From an uncultured Burkholderiales bacterium (GTDB lineage Bacteria; Pseudomonadota; Gammaproteobacteria; Burkholderiales; Burkholderiaceae_C), in assembly GCA_903844385.1 (NCBI GenBank), contig CAIMTJ010000042.1, positions 1 through 64,000 on the forward strand: a stretch of 64,000 nucleotides of DNA, in the 5' to 3' direction. Below, in pieces: positions 52,455 to 61,993 of the stretch. The notes under the pieces were generated by a model, which saw only the letters and a program-made list of their open reading frames with translations, ran no database searches and was not told the origin of the DNA. Each line of letters opens with the position of its first letter. Within the stretch, counting starts at the first letter, position 1. Position numbers and translations under genes: made by a program.

Positions 52455-55400
52455 ATGACCATACACGTTGCCCTCAATCACATCAGCCACTACCGCTATG
52501 ATCGTTGGGTCAAATTGGGCCCTCAAATTGTGCGGCTTCGACCTGCACCGCACAGTCGCAACAAGATCGTGTCTTACTCACTTCGGGTCGAGCCCGAGGT
52601 GCATTTTGTCAATTGGCAGCAAGACGCTTACGCCAATTTTCAAGCCCGCTTGGTTTTTCCAGAGCCCACACAAGTCTTCAAGATCACAGTGGACTTGGTC
52701 GTCGAGATGGCGGTCTTTAACCCGTTTGATTTCTTCTTAGAGCCTCGCGCAGAAAATTACCCAATCACTTACAGCAAGGAGCTTGGCGCTGAGCTCACGC
52801 CCTACTTGGCCTGCGAGCCCCTCACCCCTAAGCTCACCCAGTACATCAAGAGCATCGACCACAGCCCTTGTCGTACCATCGACTTTTTGGTCAAGCTCAA
52901 TCAACAAGTGCACCACTCGGTGCGTTACTTGATCCGCCTTGAGCCCGGCGTGCAAACCCCAGAAGAAACTTTGAGCTTGGGATCGGGCTCTTGCCGAGAT
53001 TCCGCATGGCTGCTGGTGCAACTTTTGCGACGCTGCGGCATGGCTGCCAGGTTTGTCTCGGGCTATTTGATTCAACTCAAAGCAGACGTCAAGTCCATTG
53101 ACGGGCCCAGTGGCACCGATGTGGATTTCACCGATTTGCATGCATGGTGTGAAGTGTATTTGCCTGGCGCGGGCTGGGTGGGAATGGATGCGACTTCAGG
53201 CCTGCTCACTGGAGAGGGGCACATACCACTGGCATGCACGCCGCAACCTTCCGGCGCCTCCCCCATCGAGGGCTTGGTCGACGAAGCCGAGGTCGAATTT
53301 GATCACCACATGGGGGTGACACGAATTTTAGAAACCCCACGCGTGACACTCCCCTACCAGGAGCAGCAATGGCGAGAGATTTTGGCGCTGGGCGAACGTG
53401 TCGACGAGCAACTTCGCCGAGATGACACCCGCCTCACCATGGGTGGTGAGCCCACCTTTGTTGCCACCAGCGATCGCGATGCACCCGAATGGAATACCGA
53501 TGCATTGGGGCCGACCAAACGCACCCTGGCGACGGCATTGGTTCATCAACTTCGACAAGAATATGGACAAGGCGGTTTCCTTCATTTTGGACAAGGTAAA
53601 TGGTACCCCGGCGAGCAACTGCCCAGGTGGGCACTGAGCATTTGCTGGCGAGCCGATGGCGTTGCTTGTTGGCAAAACCCCGCACTCTTTGCCGATGAGT
53701 CGCAGCCGAGCTTTTATACAGCCCAAGACGCCAAGGCTTTTTTACACGATCTCACCGCTGAACTCGGACTGCCTGGCGCCCATATCCAAACAGGCTATGA
53801 AGACACGTTTTATTATTTGTGGCGCGAGCGGCGCCTGCCAGTGAACGTTGACCCCCTTGACTCACGGCTGGATGACGAGATGGAGCGCGCGCGCTTACTC
53901 AGAGTATTTGAGCAAAAACTCGGCAGCGAAATCGGCTACTTGTTGCCCATTCAAATCAACCCCCACTACAACACCAACACGACCGCTCCCCGATGGCTAT
54001 CGAGCCCGTGGTTCATGCGTGAAGAACGCTTGTATTTGATCCCAGGGGACTCGCCCATGGGCTACCGACTGCCCTTGGACTCGCTGCCTTGGGTCAAAAC
54101 CGAGGACTACCCCTTCCATCACGAGATGGACCCGTTTGCCGCTCGCGCGCCCTTGACTACCCCAGGGATTCAATTTCAGTCGCCCCTCAATCAAGACGTA
54201 AGCCAAGACGCAAACCCCTCGGGGTCGATCTTTAAAGGCCTGCAAACTCAAATCAAGCAATGGATGCCCTTTTGGTTTGGCTCCAACGCTGAAGCCTTGC
54301 AAGCCTTGCGCACACCCAACGCACCCTCCTCAGGCGGCCAGACCCAAGACTTGAGCGAGCACGCTCAAACCCACCCACCTCAACGCCTCGAGTCGGCAGC
54401 GGCCATTGTGCGCACCGCCCTTTGCGTGGAAGTGCGCGACCCCAGGCGTGCCAACGGCCCAAGCGGTGAAAGCCAGGGCGAAAAATACGGTGTGATGTAT
54501 GTGTTCATGCCCCCTTTGGCCGAGCTGGAAGATTACCTGGCCTTGCTACGAGCTCTCGAAAAAACGGCTCAAAAACGCGGCGTCAAAATCGTGCTCGAAG
54601 GCTACCCGCCGCCTCGCGACCCACGCCTTAAAGTTCTCCAAGTCACCCCCGACCCTGGGGTGATTGAGGTCAACATCCACCCCGCCCACTCCTGGCGCGA
54701 ATTGGTGGCCAACACCGAGTTTTTATACAAGGCAGCGCATCACTGCGGCCTCTCGGCTGAGAAATTCATGACCGATGGCAAGCATGCAGGCACGGGGGGT
54801 GGCAACCATGTCGTCTTGGGAGGAGCCACCCCAGCAGACAGTCCGTTTCTACGCCGTCCAGAGCTCTTGGCGTCGTTGATCTTGTTTTGGCACAACCACC
54901 CGTCCTTGAGCTACCTCTTTAGTGGCCAGTTCATTGGCCCAACTTCCCAGGCTCCTCGAGTCGACGAGGCGCGCAATGACCAAGTGTTTGAACTGGAGAT
55001 CGCCATCAAAGAGATTTTCCGCCAACGCCAGCTGCATCAGCACGCCATGGCGCCTTGGACGGTGGATCGCATCTTGCGCAACATCTTGATCGATGTCACG
55101 GGCAACACCCACCGCTCAGAATTCTGCATCGACAAGATGTATTCTCCTGACAGTGCCACAGGCCGTTTGGGCTTATTGGAACTGAGGGCCTTTGAGATGC
55201 CGCCCCATGCACGCATGAGTGTTGTGCAGCAACTCCTGATTCGCGCCTTGGTGGCCCGCTTTTGGAACGAGCCTTATGTGGCCAACGCCACCCGTTGGGG
55301 CACCGAACTGCACGACCGCTTTTTATTGCCAAGCTTTGTCCGTCAAGACTTTCAAGATGTCTTGGACGATATGCGGCACGCCGGCTATGCCTTTGACCCC

Positions 55401-55982
55401 GCTTGGTTTGAGCCCCATATTGAGTTCCGCTTCCCCACGATTGGCGAAGTTGTCTATGGCGGAATGGTGATGACGCTCAGGAACGCGCTGGAGCCTTGGC
55501 ACGTCATGGGAGAGGAAAGCACCTCAAGTGGTACTGCTCGTTATGTGGACTCTTCGCTTGAGAGAATTGAAGTCCACATCAAAGGTTTTAACCCGTCACG
55601 CTACTGCCTCACGGTCAACCAACGACCCTTGCCCATGCACCCAAGTGGGGTGAACACCGAGTATGTGGCGGGGGTGCGATTTAAGGCGTGGTCACCTCCC
55701 TCCTCCTTGCACCCGAGCATTGGCGCGCATGCGCCGTTGACCTTTGACCTTTATGACACCTGGTCCAAGCGCGCTGTTGCTGGCGCGCAATACAACGTTG
55801 CACACCCGGGTGGTTTGAACTACGTCACCTACCCCGTCAACGCCTATGAGGCGCAAAGTCGGCGGGTATCTCGTTTTGCCCAAATGGGCCACACGCCCGG
55901 ACTCTGGCATGTGCCCAGTGCCTCCATTGAGTTGCCTTTGAACCAAGAGTTTCCGCTCACCTTGGATTTGAGGCGGGCTTGA
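52455..55982 (+). CDS. Large transglutaminase-like protein with DUF2126 region
   Basis: The 1175-residue protein has an N-terminal transglutaminase-type domain: a bacterial N-region (IHVALNHISHYRYDRWV), then the Cys of GSGSCRDSAWLL (about residue 179), the His of DLHAWCEVYLPG (about 226) and the Asp of WVGMDATSG (about 244). The larger C-terminal part (about 290-1175) is DUF2126, with blocks LTMGGEPTFVATSDRDAPEWN, GQGKWYPGEQLPRW and HAGTGGGNHVVLGG. A low-complexity linker is near residues 605-650. The family always occurs with ATP-grasp and alpha-E proteins, so it may cleave or cross-link the peptide-like product. No signal peptide is present. Confidence 0.93.
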   Translation: MTIHVALNHISHYRYDRWVKLGPQIVRLRPAPHSRNKIVSYSLRVEPEVHFVNWQQDAYANFQARLVFPEPTQVFKITVDLVVEMAVFNPFDFFLEPRAENYPITYSKELGAELTPYLACEPLTPKLTQYIKSIDHSPCRTIDFLVKLNQQVHHSVRYLIRLEPGVQTPEETLSLGSGSCRDSAWLLVQLLRRCGMAARFVSGYLIQLKADVKSIDGPSGTDVDFTDLHAWCEVYLPGAGWVGMDATSGLLTGEGHIPLACTPQPSGASPIEGLVDEAEVEFDHHMGVTRILETPRVTLPYQEQQWREILALGERVDEQLRRDDTRLTMGGEPTFVATSDRDAPEWNTDALGPTKRTLATALVHQLRQEYGQGGFLHFGQGKWYPGEQLPRWALSICWRADGVACWQNPALFADESQPSFYTAQDAKAFLHDLTAELGLPGAHIQTGYEDTFYYLWRERRLPVNVDPLDSRLDDEMERARLLRVFEQKLGSEIGYLLPIQINPHYNTNTTAPRWLSSPWFMREERLYLIPGDSPMGYRLPLDSLPWVKTEDYPFHHEMDPFAARAPLTTPGIQFQSPLNQDVSQDANPSGSIFKGLQTQIKQWMPFWFGSNAEALQALRTPNAPSSGGQTQDLSEHAQTHPPQRLESAAAIVRTALCVEVRDPRRANGPSGESQGEKYGVMYVFMPPLAELEDYLALLRALEKTAQKRGVKIVLEGYPPPRDPRLKVLQVTPDPGVIEVNIHPAHSWRELVANTEFLYKAAHHCGLSAEKFMTDGKHAGTGGGNHVVLGGATPADSPFLRRPELLASLILFWHNHPSLSYLFSGQFIGPTSQAPRVDEARNDQVFELEIAIKEIFRQRQLHQHAMAPWTVDRILRNILIDVTGNTHRSEFCIDKMYSPDSATGRLGLLELRAFEMPPHARMSVVQQLLIRALVARFWNEPYVANATRWGTELHDRFLLPSFVRQDFQDVLDDMRHAGYAFDPAWFEPHIEFRFPTIGEVVYGGMVMTLRNALEPWHVMGEESTSSGTARYVDSSLERIEVHIKGFNPSRYCLTVNQRPLPMHPSGVNTEYVAGVRFKAWSPPSSLHPSIGAHAPLTFDLYDTWSKRAVAGAQYNVAHPGGLNYVTYPVNAYEAQSRRVSRFAQMGHTPGLWHVPSASIELPLNQEFPLTLDLRRA

Positions 55983-56018
55983 ACCGGATGCAGAGGATGA
56001 ACTGCGCATACTTAAAAG

Positions 56019-56052
56019 CTCCAAGCCTTGGCCCAATGACCAAGCTTGGGAG
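56019..56052. other. Inverted repeat between the transglutaminase and the fused ligase genes
   Basis: CTCCAAGCCTTGG and CCAAGCTTGGGAG can pair with one bulge on each side over an 8-base loop. No U tract follows, so it is more likely a message-stabilising or processing hairpin than a terminator. It lies 24 bases before the next start codon. Confidence 0.5.
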
Positions 56053-56075
56053 TCGAGCCGTGAGACAATGAAGAG

Positions 56076-58826
56076 ATGCTGGACAACCCCCCTCACTCTG
56101 TCGATGCACCTCCTAGCGCACCGCATCCAAGTCGCAGCGACTTGGAGCAATTTTTAGCCAACTCGACCTCGGCCTTGGAGAGCGAGCAATCCCCTCACTT
56201 TCAAGAGCTGTTGGCCCACAGCCCATCGCTACAGAAGAAAAACCCAAACACGCCATTCGATAACGCGCCCAATGCCACTGCGCCAACGCTTTTGGCGCCG
56301 CATTGGCAAGCTTTCTTTGATCACCTGGACACGCGCGATGTGCTGTCCTTGAATCAAAAGCAAAAGGAACTGGAGCGCCAAATCAAAGACAACGGCGTGA
56401 CCTACAACGTCTACACCGATCAACACGGACCCCAGCGCCCCTGGTCTTTGGATTTGTTTCCGTTCATCATTGATGAAGAGAGTTGGCGCACCCTAGAAGT
56501 TGCCGTGACCCAACAAGTCAAGCTCTTGCAAAGGGTCATGCAAGATATTTATGGCGAGCAACACTTGACCCGATCCGGTCTCTTGCCCCCAGCCTTGGTC
56601 AATGGGCACCCCGGGTTTTTAAGAAACATGAAGGGTGTCGAGCCCTTGGGCGGGGATCATTTGCACATCGTGGCCTTTGATGTGGCGAGGTCTCCGACGG
56701 GAGAGTGGCGTTTGCTGTCGCAACGCACCCAAGCCCCCTCGGGATTGGGCTATTTGCTTGAAAACAGAAGCATCATCTCGCGCCTATTCCCAAGAGCGAT
56801 GACGGCGCTTGGCGTGCAGGGCTTGAACCCAAGCTACCGCAGCATGATGGACCACCTCAAAGCAGCCTCAGGACATGGACCGCAGTCTCATATCGCATTG
56901 CTCACCCCAGGCCCCTACAACGAAACCTATTTTGAGCACGCCTATTTGGCTCGTTTTTTGGGAGCCACCTTGGTCCAAGGGCGGGACTTGACCGTGAGAA
57001 ATCAGCACCTGTACCTCAATACCTTGAGAGGTCTGGAGCCTGTTCATGGCTTGATCAAGCGCTTGGATGATGAGTTTTTGGATCCTTTGGAATTGCGAGA
57101 AGACTCGACCCTAGGGGTGCCCGGTCTCATGCAAGTCATCCGTGCCGGCAATGTTCTTGTGGCCAACGCACCCGGTTCAGGCGTTTTGGAATCCCCCGCA
57201 TTGCTGGGATTTTTACCTGGCATTTGCCAAGCCTTGTTCAATGAGCCTTTGAAGTTATCGAGTTTGTCGACTTGGTGGTGCGGGGAAAAAGCAGCCTTTG
57301 ACAGTGTCACCTCGCAACTGAGCGACTGCGTGATCAAGCCGACCTACCCCTACCAAGCGCAACGTCCTACACGTCCCTTTACGGTGTTGGGTCGACACTT
57401 GAATGAACACGACCTCAACAGCCTCAGACAAGAGATCTGGACCCAACCCGATCAATACACCGCTCAAAAGTATTTACCCCTGTCGCAACTGCCCACCTGG
57501 GAGCACCAAGAAATCAGTACCCGGTCTTGCATTTTGCGCGTTTTTGCCATCCGCCAAGCACAAGATCAGTGGAGCATTTTGCCAGGTGGCCTGGCCAGGC
57601 TTGCCACTCAAGGCGCCCAAATCGCCTCGATGCAACGAGGAGGTTCAAGCGCTGACGTGTGGGTTCAGGGCCAGAGCCAGACCAACACTTTGGCACCCGT
57701 GCCCTTGCATTCCGAATTGGACCTCAGTGCCAAGAAAAGAACCGTGACCAGCCGTGCGGCTGAAAACCTCTATTGGCTGGGTCGATACAGTGAAAGGAGT
57801 GAGAATATTCTGCGACAAGTCAGGCTCACCTTGGAGGGCTTGAATGCCGAGCAACAGTTCTCCTCGCGCTGGCGCACCTGGGTTGCTCGTTTGGCTTACC
57901 AACAAGGGCTCATCGATGTGGACATGAGCACCCAACCCCAGGACTTGAATGAGCCTAGGCGCTTTGAGAGACGCTTGACCGCCGGTCTTGAGGCGTTTGG
58001 CACGGTGTCGAGTTTGGGCTTTAACTTGCGAGCCTTGCAATTGGCCGCCTCTGCCGTCAGAGAGCGTCTTTCCATGGATCACTGGATTCTCATCGAGCGC
58101 ACCCAGCATGAGTTCTCGCAAGCGGCCAGGCGCTGGTCTGAGGCAGACTACTACCCCTTGACCGAGGTCATTCGCGTCTTGACCAACACCCACAACCAGT
58201 TGGCCGCCATCACGGGTGCACAAACCGACCGCATGGTTCGCGATGACGGTTGGCGGCTCTTGAGCATTGGACGACATGTGGAGCGCCTGGTCTACCTCTC
58301 CCAAGTGCTCGAAGGAGCGATCAATCTGGGCGTGCTGACCCAACTCGAAAACGATGACACTTGTTTTTTAACCTTGTTGAATTTATTTGACAGCACCATC
58401 ACCTTTCAAGCCCAATACCAGCAAAGCCGCAGCTTAAAGGCATTGTTTGATTTGATCGTCTTGGATGGAGACAATCCTCGCTCGCTGGCTTGGGTCGCTC
58501 AGACCTTGCGCGGACGTTTGGCCAAATTGGCAGGCTGCGGACCGCTTGAGATCGACACCTTGGCCGCTTTGGTGCCCACGCCTGAGACGTGGTTGACCCC
58601 CCAAAGCCCAGCAGAGTTTTGCAATCAAGACTTGCTCAACGTGGCACAACACCTGCAACAAGGGCTCAGCCAAACCTTCAGCGTCTCCAACGCCATTGGC
58701 GAGAAATACTTTACCCACACCTTGAACACCACGGCCACCCCACTTCAGTACCAAGGCACGCGTTTGATTGGCGCAGCATCTGAGCTCGCCGCGCCTGGCA
58801 CCGACTTGGCTGGAGGATCAGCGTGA
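56076..58826 (+). CDS. Fusion of circularly permuted ATP-grasp and alpha-E domains
   Basis: In 916 residues this protein repeats both products of the divergent minus operon. Residues about 80-545 form the circularly permuted ATP-grasp part (LFPFIIDEESWRTLEVAVTQQVKLLQRVMQDIYGEQ, YFEHAYLARFLGATLVQGRDLTV), and about 565-890 the alpha-E part, which starts TSRAAENLYWLGRYSERSENILRQV. An N-terminal extension of about 75 residues is low complexity. Split and fused versions side by side suggest two ligases with different roles in one pathway. It is followed by a transglutaminase gene with a four-base overlap (GTGA). Confidence 0.93.
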   Translation: MLDNPPHSVDAPPSAPHPSRSDLEQFLANSTSALESEQSPHFQELLAHSPSLQKKNPNTPFDNAPNATAPTLLAPHWQAFFDHLDTRDVLSLNQKQKELERQIKDNGVTYNVYTDQHGPQRPWSLDLFPFIIDEESWRTLEVAVTQQVKLLQRVMQDIYGEQHLTRSGLLPPALVNGHPGFLRNMKGVEPLGGDHLHIVAFDVARSPTGEWRLLSQRTQAPSGLGYLLENRSIISRLFPRAMTALGVQGLNPSYRSMMDHLKAASGHGPQSHIALLTPGPYNETYFEHAYLARFLGATLVQGRDLTVRNQHLYLNTLRGLEPVHGLIKRLDDEFLDPLELREDSTLGVPGLMQVIRAGNVLVANAPGSGVLESPALLGFLPGICQALFNEPLKLSSLSTWWCGEKAAFDSVTSQLSDCVIKPTYPYQAQRPTRPFTVLGRHLNEHDLNSLRQEIWTQPDQYTAQKYLPLSQLPTWEHQEISTRSCILRVFAIRQAQDQWSILPGGLARLATQGAQIASMQRGGSSADVWVQGQSQTNTLAPVPLHSELDLSAKKRTVTSRAAENLYWLGRYSERSENILRQVRLTLEGLNAEQQFSSRWRTWVARLAYQQGLIDVDMSTQPQDLNEPRRFERRLTAGLEAFGTVSSLGFNLRALQLAASAVRERLSMDHWILIERTQHEFSQAARRWSEADYYPLTEVIRVLTNTHNQLAAITGAQTDRMVRDDGWRLLSIGRHVERLVYLSQVLEGAINLGVLTQLENDDTCFLTLLNLFDSTITFQAQYQQSRSLKALFDLIVLDGDNPRSLAWVAQTLRGRLAKLAGCGPLEIDTLAALVPTPETWLTPQSPAEFCNQDLLNVAQHLQQGLSQTFSVSNAIGEKYFTHTLNTTATPLQYQGTRLIGAASELAAPGTDLAGGSA

Positions 58827-59983
58827 GGCTCAAAGTCACCCACACCAGTCTTTACCGCTATCAACCCGCGGTGGAGACCGCACAGCACTTCTTGCACCTC
58901 AAACCCAGACTGGTGCCGTGTCAGCGTTTAGAGAGTCATCACTTGAGCATCTCTCCCGAGCCCACTGAGATCTTTGAGTCCAAGGATTTTTACCAAAACC
59001 CAACCCACTATTTGGCGCTCCTGAACCATCACGAGCAGTTGAGCATCACCTCCGAGAGTGTGCTGAGCACGTGGTCCTTTGGAGAGCAGCAAATACCCCC
59101 CACGCAGATGAATTTTCGGTTTGAGCAGTCATCCGATTTCTCAGCACAACCCACACAAATGCAAGCCCTGTGGCCCAGTAGCCTAGCGGGGCAAGCTCTC
59201 TTGGGTCAACAACAGGCTCCACATCCATTACAGCTCAACGCTTGGACCCCACCCGGTGGGCGGGCATGGAGCAGCAGTGGGCCATCCATGCCAGTGGCGG
59301 GCAACACCAGAGCTCAACTGCAAAGCCCGTCACTCATCGAGCTTTGGCAAGAGGCATTGGCTGTCAAGGCGCGAGAGCACTTCGAGTACAACGCGGGTAA
59401 GCAATTTGACGAGGCCAGCGATTTTTTATTCGACTCTCCCCATATCCCCAGGCTGGAGGTGTTCGCGCAATACGCCCAACGCTGTTTGAGCGCACCAACA
59501 CCCCTCATCCAGGGGTTGACTGAGTTGATGAACCTGATCCACGATGAGTTCACCTATGAGAGTAAAAGCACGCAGGTCAACACGCCCTTGACCGATATTT
59601 TTGCAAGTCGCAAAGGGGTTTGCCAAGATTTTGCCCACATCATGGTGGCATGCTGCCGCTCGTTTGGCTTGGCAGCTCGCTATGTCAGCGGGTATTTGTT
59701 GACCATGCCGCCTGCGGGACAAGCTCGGCTCATTGGTTCGGATGCGTCGCATGCCTGGGCATCGGTCTATCTTCCTGCACTGAATTCGAGCGAGAGTGAC
59801 ACTGGCTTGTGGTTTGACTTTGACCCGACCAATAACCGCTGCGGTATCTTCTCGCCTGGGCAAGACTACATCACCACTGCCTGGGGGCGAGACTATTCAG
59901 ATGTCTCACCCGTGCGCGGGGTGATCCAAGGGGGCAACGACCATCTTTTGGACGTCGCCGTGACCGTGCAGCCACTGGACTAG
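58823..59983 (+). CDS. Transglutaminase-like cysteine protease family protein
   Basis: The 386-residue protein starts with the bacterial transglutaminase N-region (LKVTHTSLYRYQPAVETAQHFLHLKPR). The core triad is Cys in SRKGVCQDFAHIMVACCR (about residue 265), His in ASHAWASVYLP (about 309) and Asp in WFDFDPTNNR (about 332). The GTG start overlaps the fused ligase gene by four bases, so the two are coupled. It differs from the large transglutaminase by lacking DUF2126. There is no signal peptide, so the reaction is presumably cytoplasmic. Confidence 0.93.
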   Translation: MRLKVTHTSLYRYQPAVETAQHFLHLKPRLVPCQRLESHHLSISPEPTEIFESKDFYQNPTHYLALLNHHEQLSITSESVLSTWSFGEQQIPPTQMNFRFEQSSDFSAQPTQMQALWPSSLAGQALLGQQQAPHPLQLNAWTPPGGRAWSSSGPSMPVAGNTRAQLQSPSLIELWQEALAVKAREHFEYNAGKQFDEASDFLFDSPHIPRLEVFAQYAQRCLSAPTPLIQGLTELMNLIHDEFTYESKSTQVNTPLTDIFASRKGVCQDFAHIMVACCRSFGLAARYVSGYLLTMPPAGQARLIGSDASHAWASVYLPALNSSESDTGLWFDFDPTNNRCGIFSPGQDYITTAWGRDYSDVSPVRGVIQGGNDHLLDVAVTVQPLD

Positions 59984-60073
59984 GAGCCAGCCTCAAGGCC
60001 GCCCGACCACCCAGGCCCCTGAACATGCTGCCCGCCATGCCGATGAAGAGCCGCCAACATTTGGCGACTTCTC

Positions 60074-60637
60074 TCAAGTCGACATCAAGCTCGCTTGCAC
60101 TTCAATGCTACCTCGCTCGCTGCTGAGTGTGAGTGTTTGCTCTTGGATGGTGGCTTGCAAGTTCATGCTGCGCTCGGCCAAGCTCACCAAGGACTGGGTG
60201 ACCTCATGGGGGAGGCCCCAGACTTGCAATTTTTGCAAACGTGACAGTTTGTTGCGAATACCATTCCACCAAATCTCTTTGGCGTGATTGAAAGCATAGA
60301 CCAGCACCAAGTCGGCTTGTGAGCACGCTTTACTCAAGGGCTTGTCTTCGGGTTGACCCACTTCGATCCACACGCGTTTTCTGGAGGTGAAATCGAGCAA
60401 ATACAAGTCAGGATCATTGGGGTCGGACAAACCCGCACCGAAGACCCATGAGCCATCACCCTTACAAATCTCTTGGAGTCGATAGGCGTTCAAGGCCAAG
60501 GCAACAAGGCGCACCATCATGCGCTCATCGGTCTCGCTGGGGTGTCTGGCCAAGGTGAGGCTATGGTCTTCGTAGTAAGAGTGATCAATGTCTGCGATGT
60601 GCAGCTGCGCTTTATAAATCGTGGACTTGATGGCCAT
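60074..60637 (-). CDS. yaeQ: YaeQ family protein
   Basis: The 187-residue protein matches YaeQ, a family with a nuclease-like (PD-(D/E)XK) fold. Characteristic blocks are MAIKSTIYKAQLHIADIDHSYYEDHSLTLARHPSETDERMM and PDLYLLDFTSRKRVWIEVGQPEDK. The acidic residues and lysine in the latter correspond to the PD-(D/E)XK-like core. The physiological role remains unclear. The ATG at 60637 is used; the ORF track begins two codons earlier at GTG. It stands alone, convergent with the transglutaminase gene. Confidence 0.92.
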   Translation of the reverse strand: MAIKSTIYKAQLHIADIDHSYYEDHSLTLARHPSETDERMMVRLVALALNAYRLQEICKGDGSWVFGAGLSDPNDPDLYLLDFTSRKRVWIEVGQPEDKPLSKACSQADLVLVYAFNHAKEIWWNGIRNKLSRLQKLQVWGLPHEVTQSLVSLAERSMNLQATIQEQTLTLSSERGSIEVQASLMST

Positions 60638-60776
60638 GGTCACTTTCAGTCAGTGGGCAAGGTTGAGAGACAAAAAAACTTGAAGGGCCATGCCGTTGAT
60701 TCACCCAAGTATCGGGTGTGATGAAGCTAGAGCCCCCAGCTTGGGCAAACCCCAACTGGGGAAACCTCCTAGCCCA

Positions 60777-61292
60777 TCAAGCCATCAATGAACCGGCCAA
60801 GTAATCTCGCTTGCCCAGGGGCACGCCGTTGTGGCGCAAGATGCTGTAGGCCGTGGTGATGTGAAAAAACATATTGGGCAAGACCCAATGGAGCAAATAA
60901 TCTTCTGCCACCATGGTTTTGGTTTCCTTGCCAACGGTGAAGGTCACATCGCGACCTGCTGCTTGGTCCATGGCTTGGGGGGTCACGGTCTCAATCCAGT
61001 CGATGGTTTTGCTCACACGCTCAATCAACTGCTCAAAGGTTGTTTCTGTGTCATCGAATTTGGGCGCATCCACGTTCGCAATTCTGGATGCCCCCAATTT
61101 GGCCGCATCGCATGCAATCAAAATTTGGCGTTTAAAGGGCAGCATATCGGGTGCCAAGCGGTACTCCACCAAGACTTGGGTGTCGAATCCACGCTCCGCT
61201 GCGTTGGTGAGTGTTTTTTGCAAACACGTCTTCAAATTACCGAGAAAGAGTTTAAAGACCGGCAAACTCGCCGTTGACAATACGTTTGACAT
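60777..61292 (-). CDS. DUF1993 family protein
   Basis: The 171-residue protein belongs to DUF1993, a helical family with a DinB-like four-helix fold. Recognisable parts are the start SLPVFKLFLGNLKTCLQK, LLIAC-like segment PFKRQILIACDAAKLGASRI and the C-terminal LHWVLPNMFFHITTAYSILRHNGVPLGKRDYL. Two histidines in the C-terminal part could bind a metal, but the role is unknown. The ATG at 61292 has AAGGAAC upstream; the track start at 61436 is not supported. Confidence 0.88.
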   Translation of the reverse strand: MSNVLSTASLPVFKLFLGNLKTCLQKTLTNAAERGFDTQVLVEYRLAPDMLPFKRQILIACDAAKLGASRIANVDAPKFDDTETTFEQLIERVSKTIDWIETVTPQAMDQAAGRDVTFTVGKETKTMVAEDYLLHWVLPNMFFHITTAYSILRHNGVPLGKRDYLAGSLMA

Positions 61293-61993
61293 TCGAAAAA
61301 GTTCCTTGAAAAAAATGATAGCCAGCTGAAAACGAGACAATGGGGCCACGCTCCCCTGGCTCAGGATGACCACCCTCCATCTTAACCTCATGCACGCTGC
61401 TGCTCGGGCAACGCCAACATGGTTTTCATGGTCCACGCCTAATTGACGGCATTCAAGCCCACCCCAACCCCCCGCTTAAAACCGACAGGCTCATCCTCGC
61501 CGTCCTAAGCCAAGACGAGCTTCGGGGCTACTGGCAGGGTAAGGTCCAGGGTGTGAATGGGGTTGGCACAGTGCGGGTAAGTTGAAAAACCAAGAAAACC
61601 CTTGGTTTTGTCAAAGACTTCGCCCCAAAGACAGCACCAGAACAAAGGGGAGGTTTTGCAATACAAAAAGCTATTTTGATTTGCGCAATCAAGAAGTCGT
61701 TTTCGCAGCTTTGACTTCATGACGCGAAACCCAGACCTGTTTTGATGCCAACCAGCCAAGACAGCGGCTTGGCTCGCCCAAAGCCCGCCAATCTGAGGCC
61801 ATCACACACCGATCACAAATTTAGGGCAAAATGATCCAGTGTTGTGTGAAGTCTGAACTTTTAAGATTCAGCGCCATCCAGCATGACCAGACCCCAGTGG
61901 ACCGAATCAGCTTCTTATTGTTTGCGCGTGGGCTTGAATTCCCAGCCCTCACCCTCAAATGGATTGTCATTGCCTAATAGGAGTTTAATTCTC
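61293..61993. other. Intergenic region without a supported gene
   Basis: About 700 bases between the DUF1993 gene and the TPR protein gene. ORFs here (for example 61505-61759 minus) have no ribosome-binding site and no family features. A small dyad, TTGATT-N5-AATCAA, is at 61676-61692. The promoter of the downstream gene should lie near 61830-61970. No tRNA or small RNA could be identified by eye. Confidence 0.5.

Noticed and set aside
57108-57118. A CCCTAGGGGT sequence resembling the shared upstream element
   Set aside because: It is inside the fused ligase coding sequence and explained by codons; it lacks the extended CTAGGACWAACCC match.
60734-60761. A stem (CCCCAGCTTGGG/CCCAACTGGGG) considered as a terminator for the DUF1993 gene
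   Set aside because: One bulge and no U tract on either strand; too weak to call.
61505-61759. An 84-residue minus ORF in the gap upstream of the TPR protein
   Set aside because: No ribosome-binding site, no recognisable features, and an amino acid composition unlike the neighbouring proteins.
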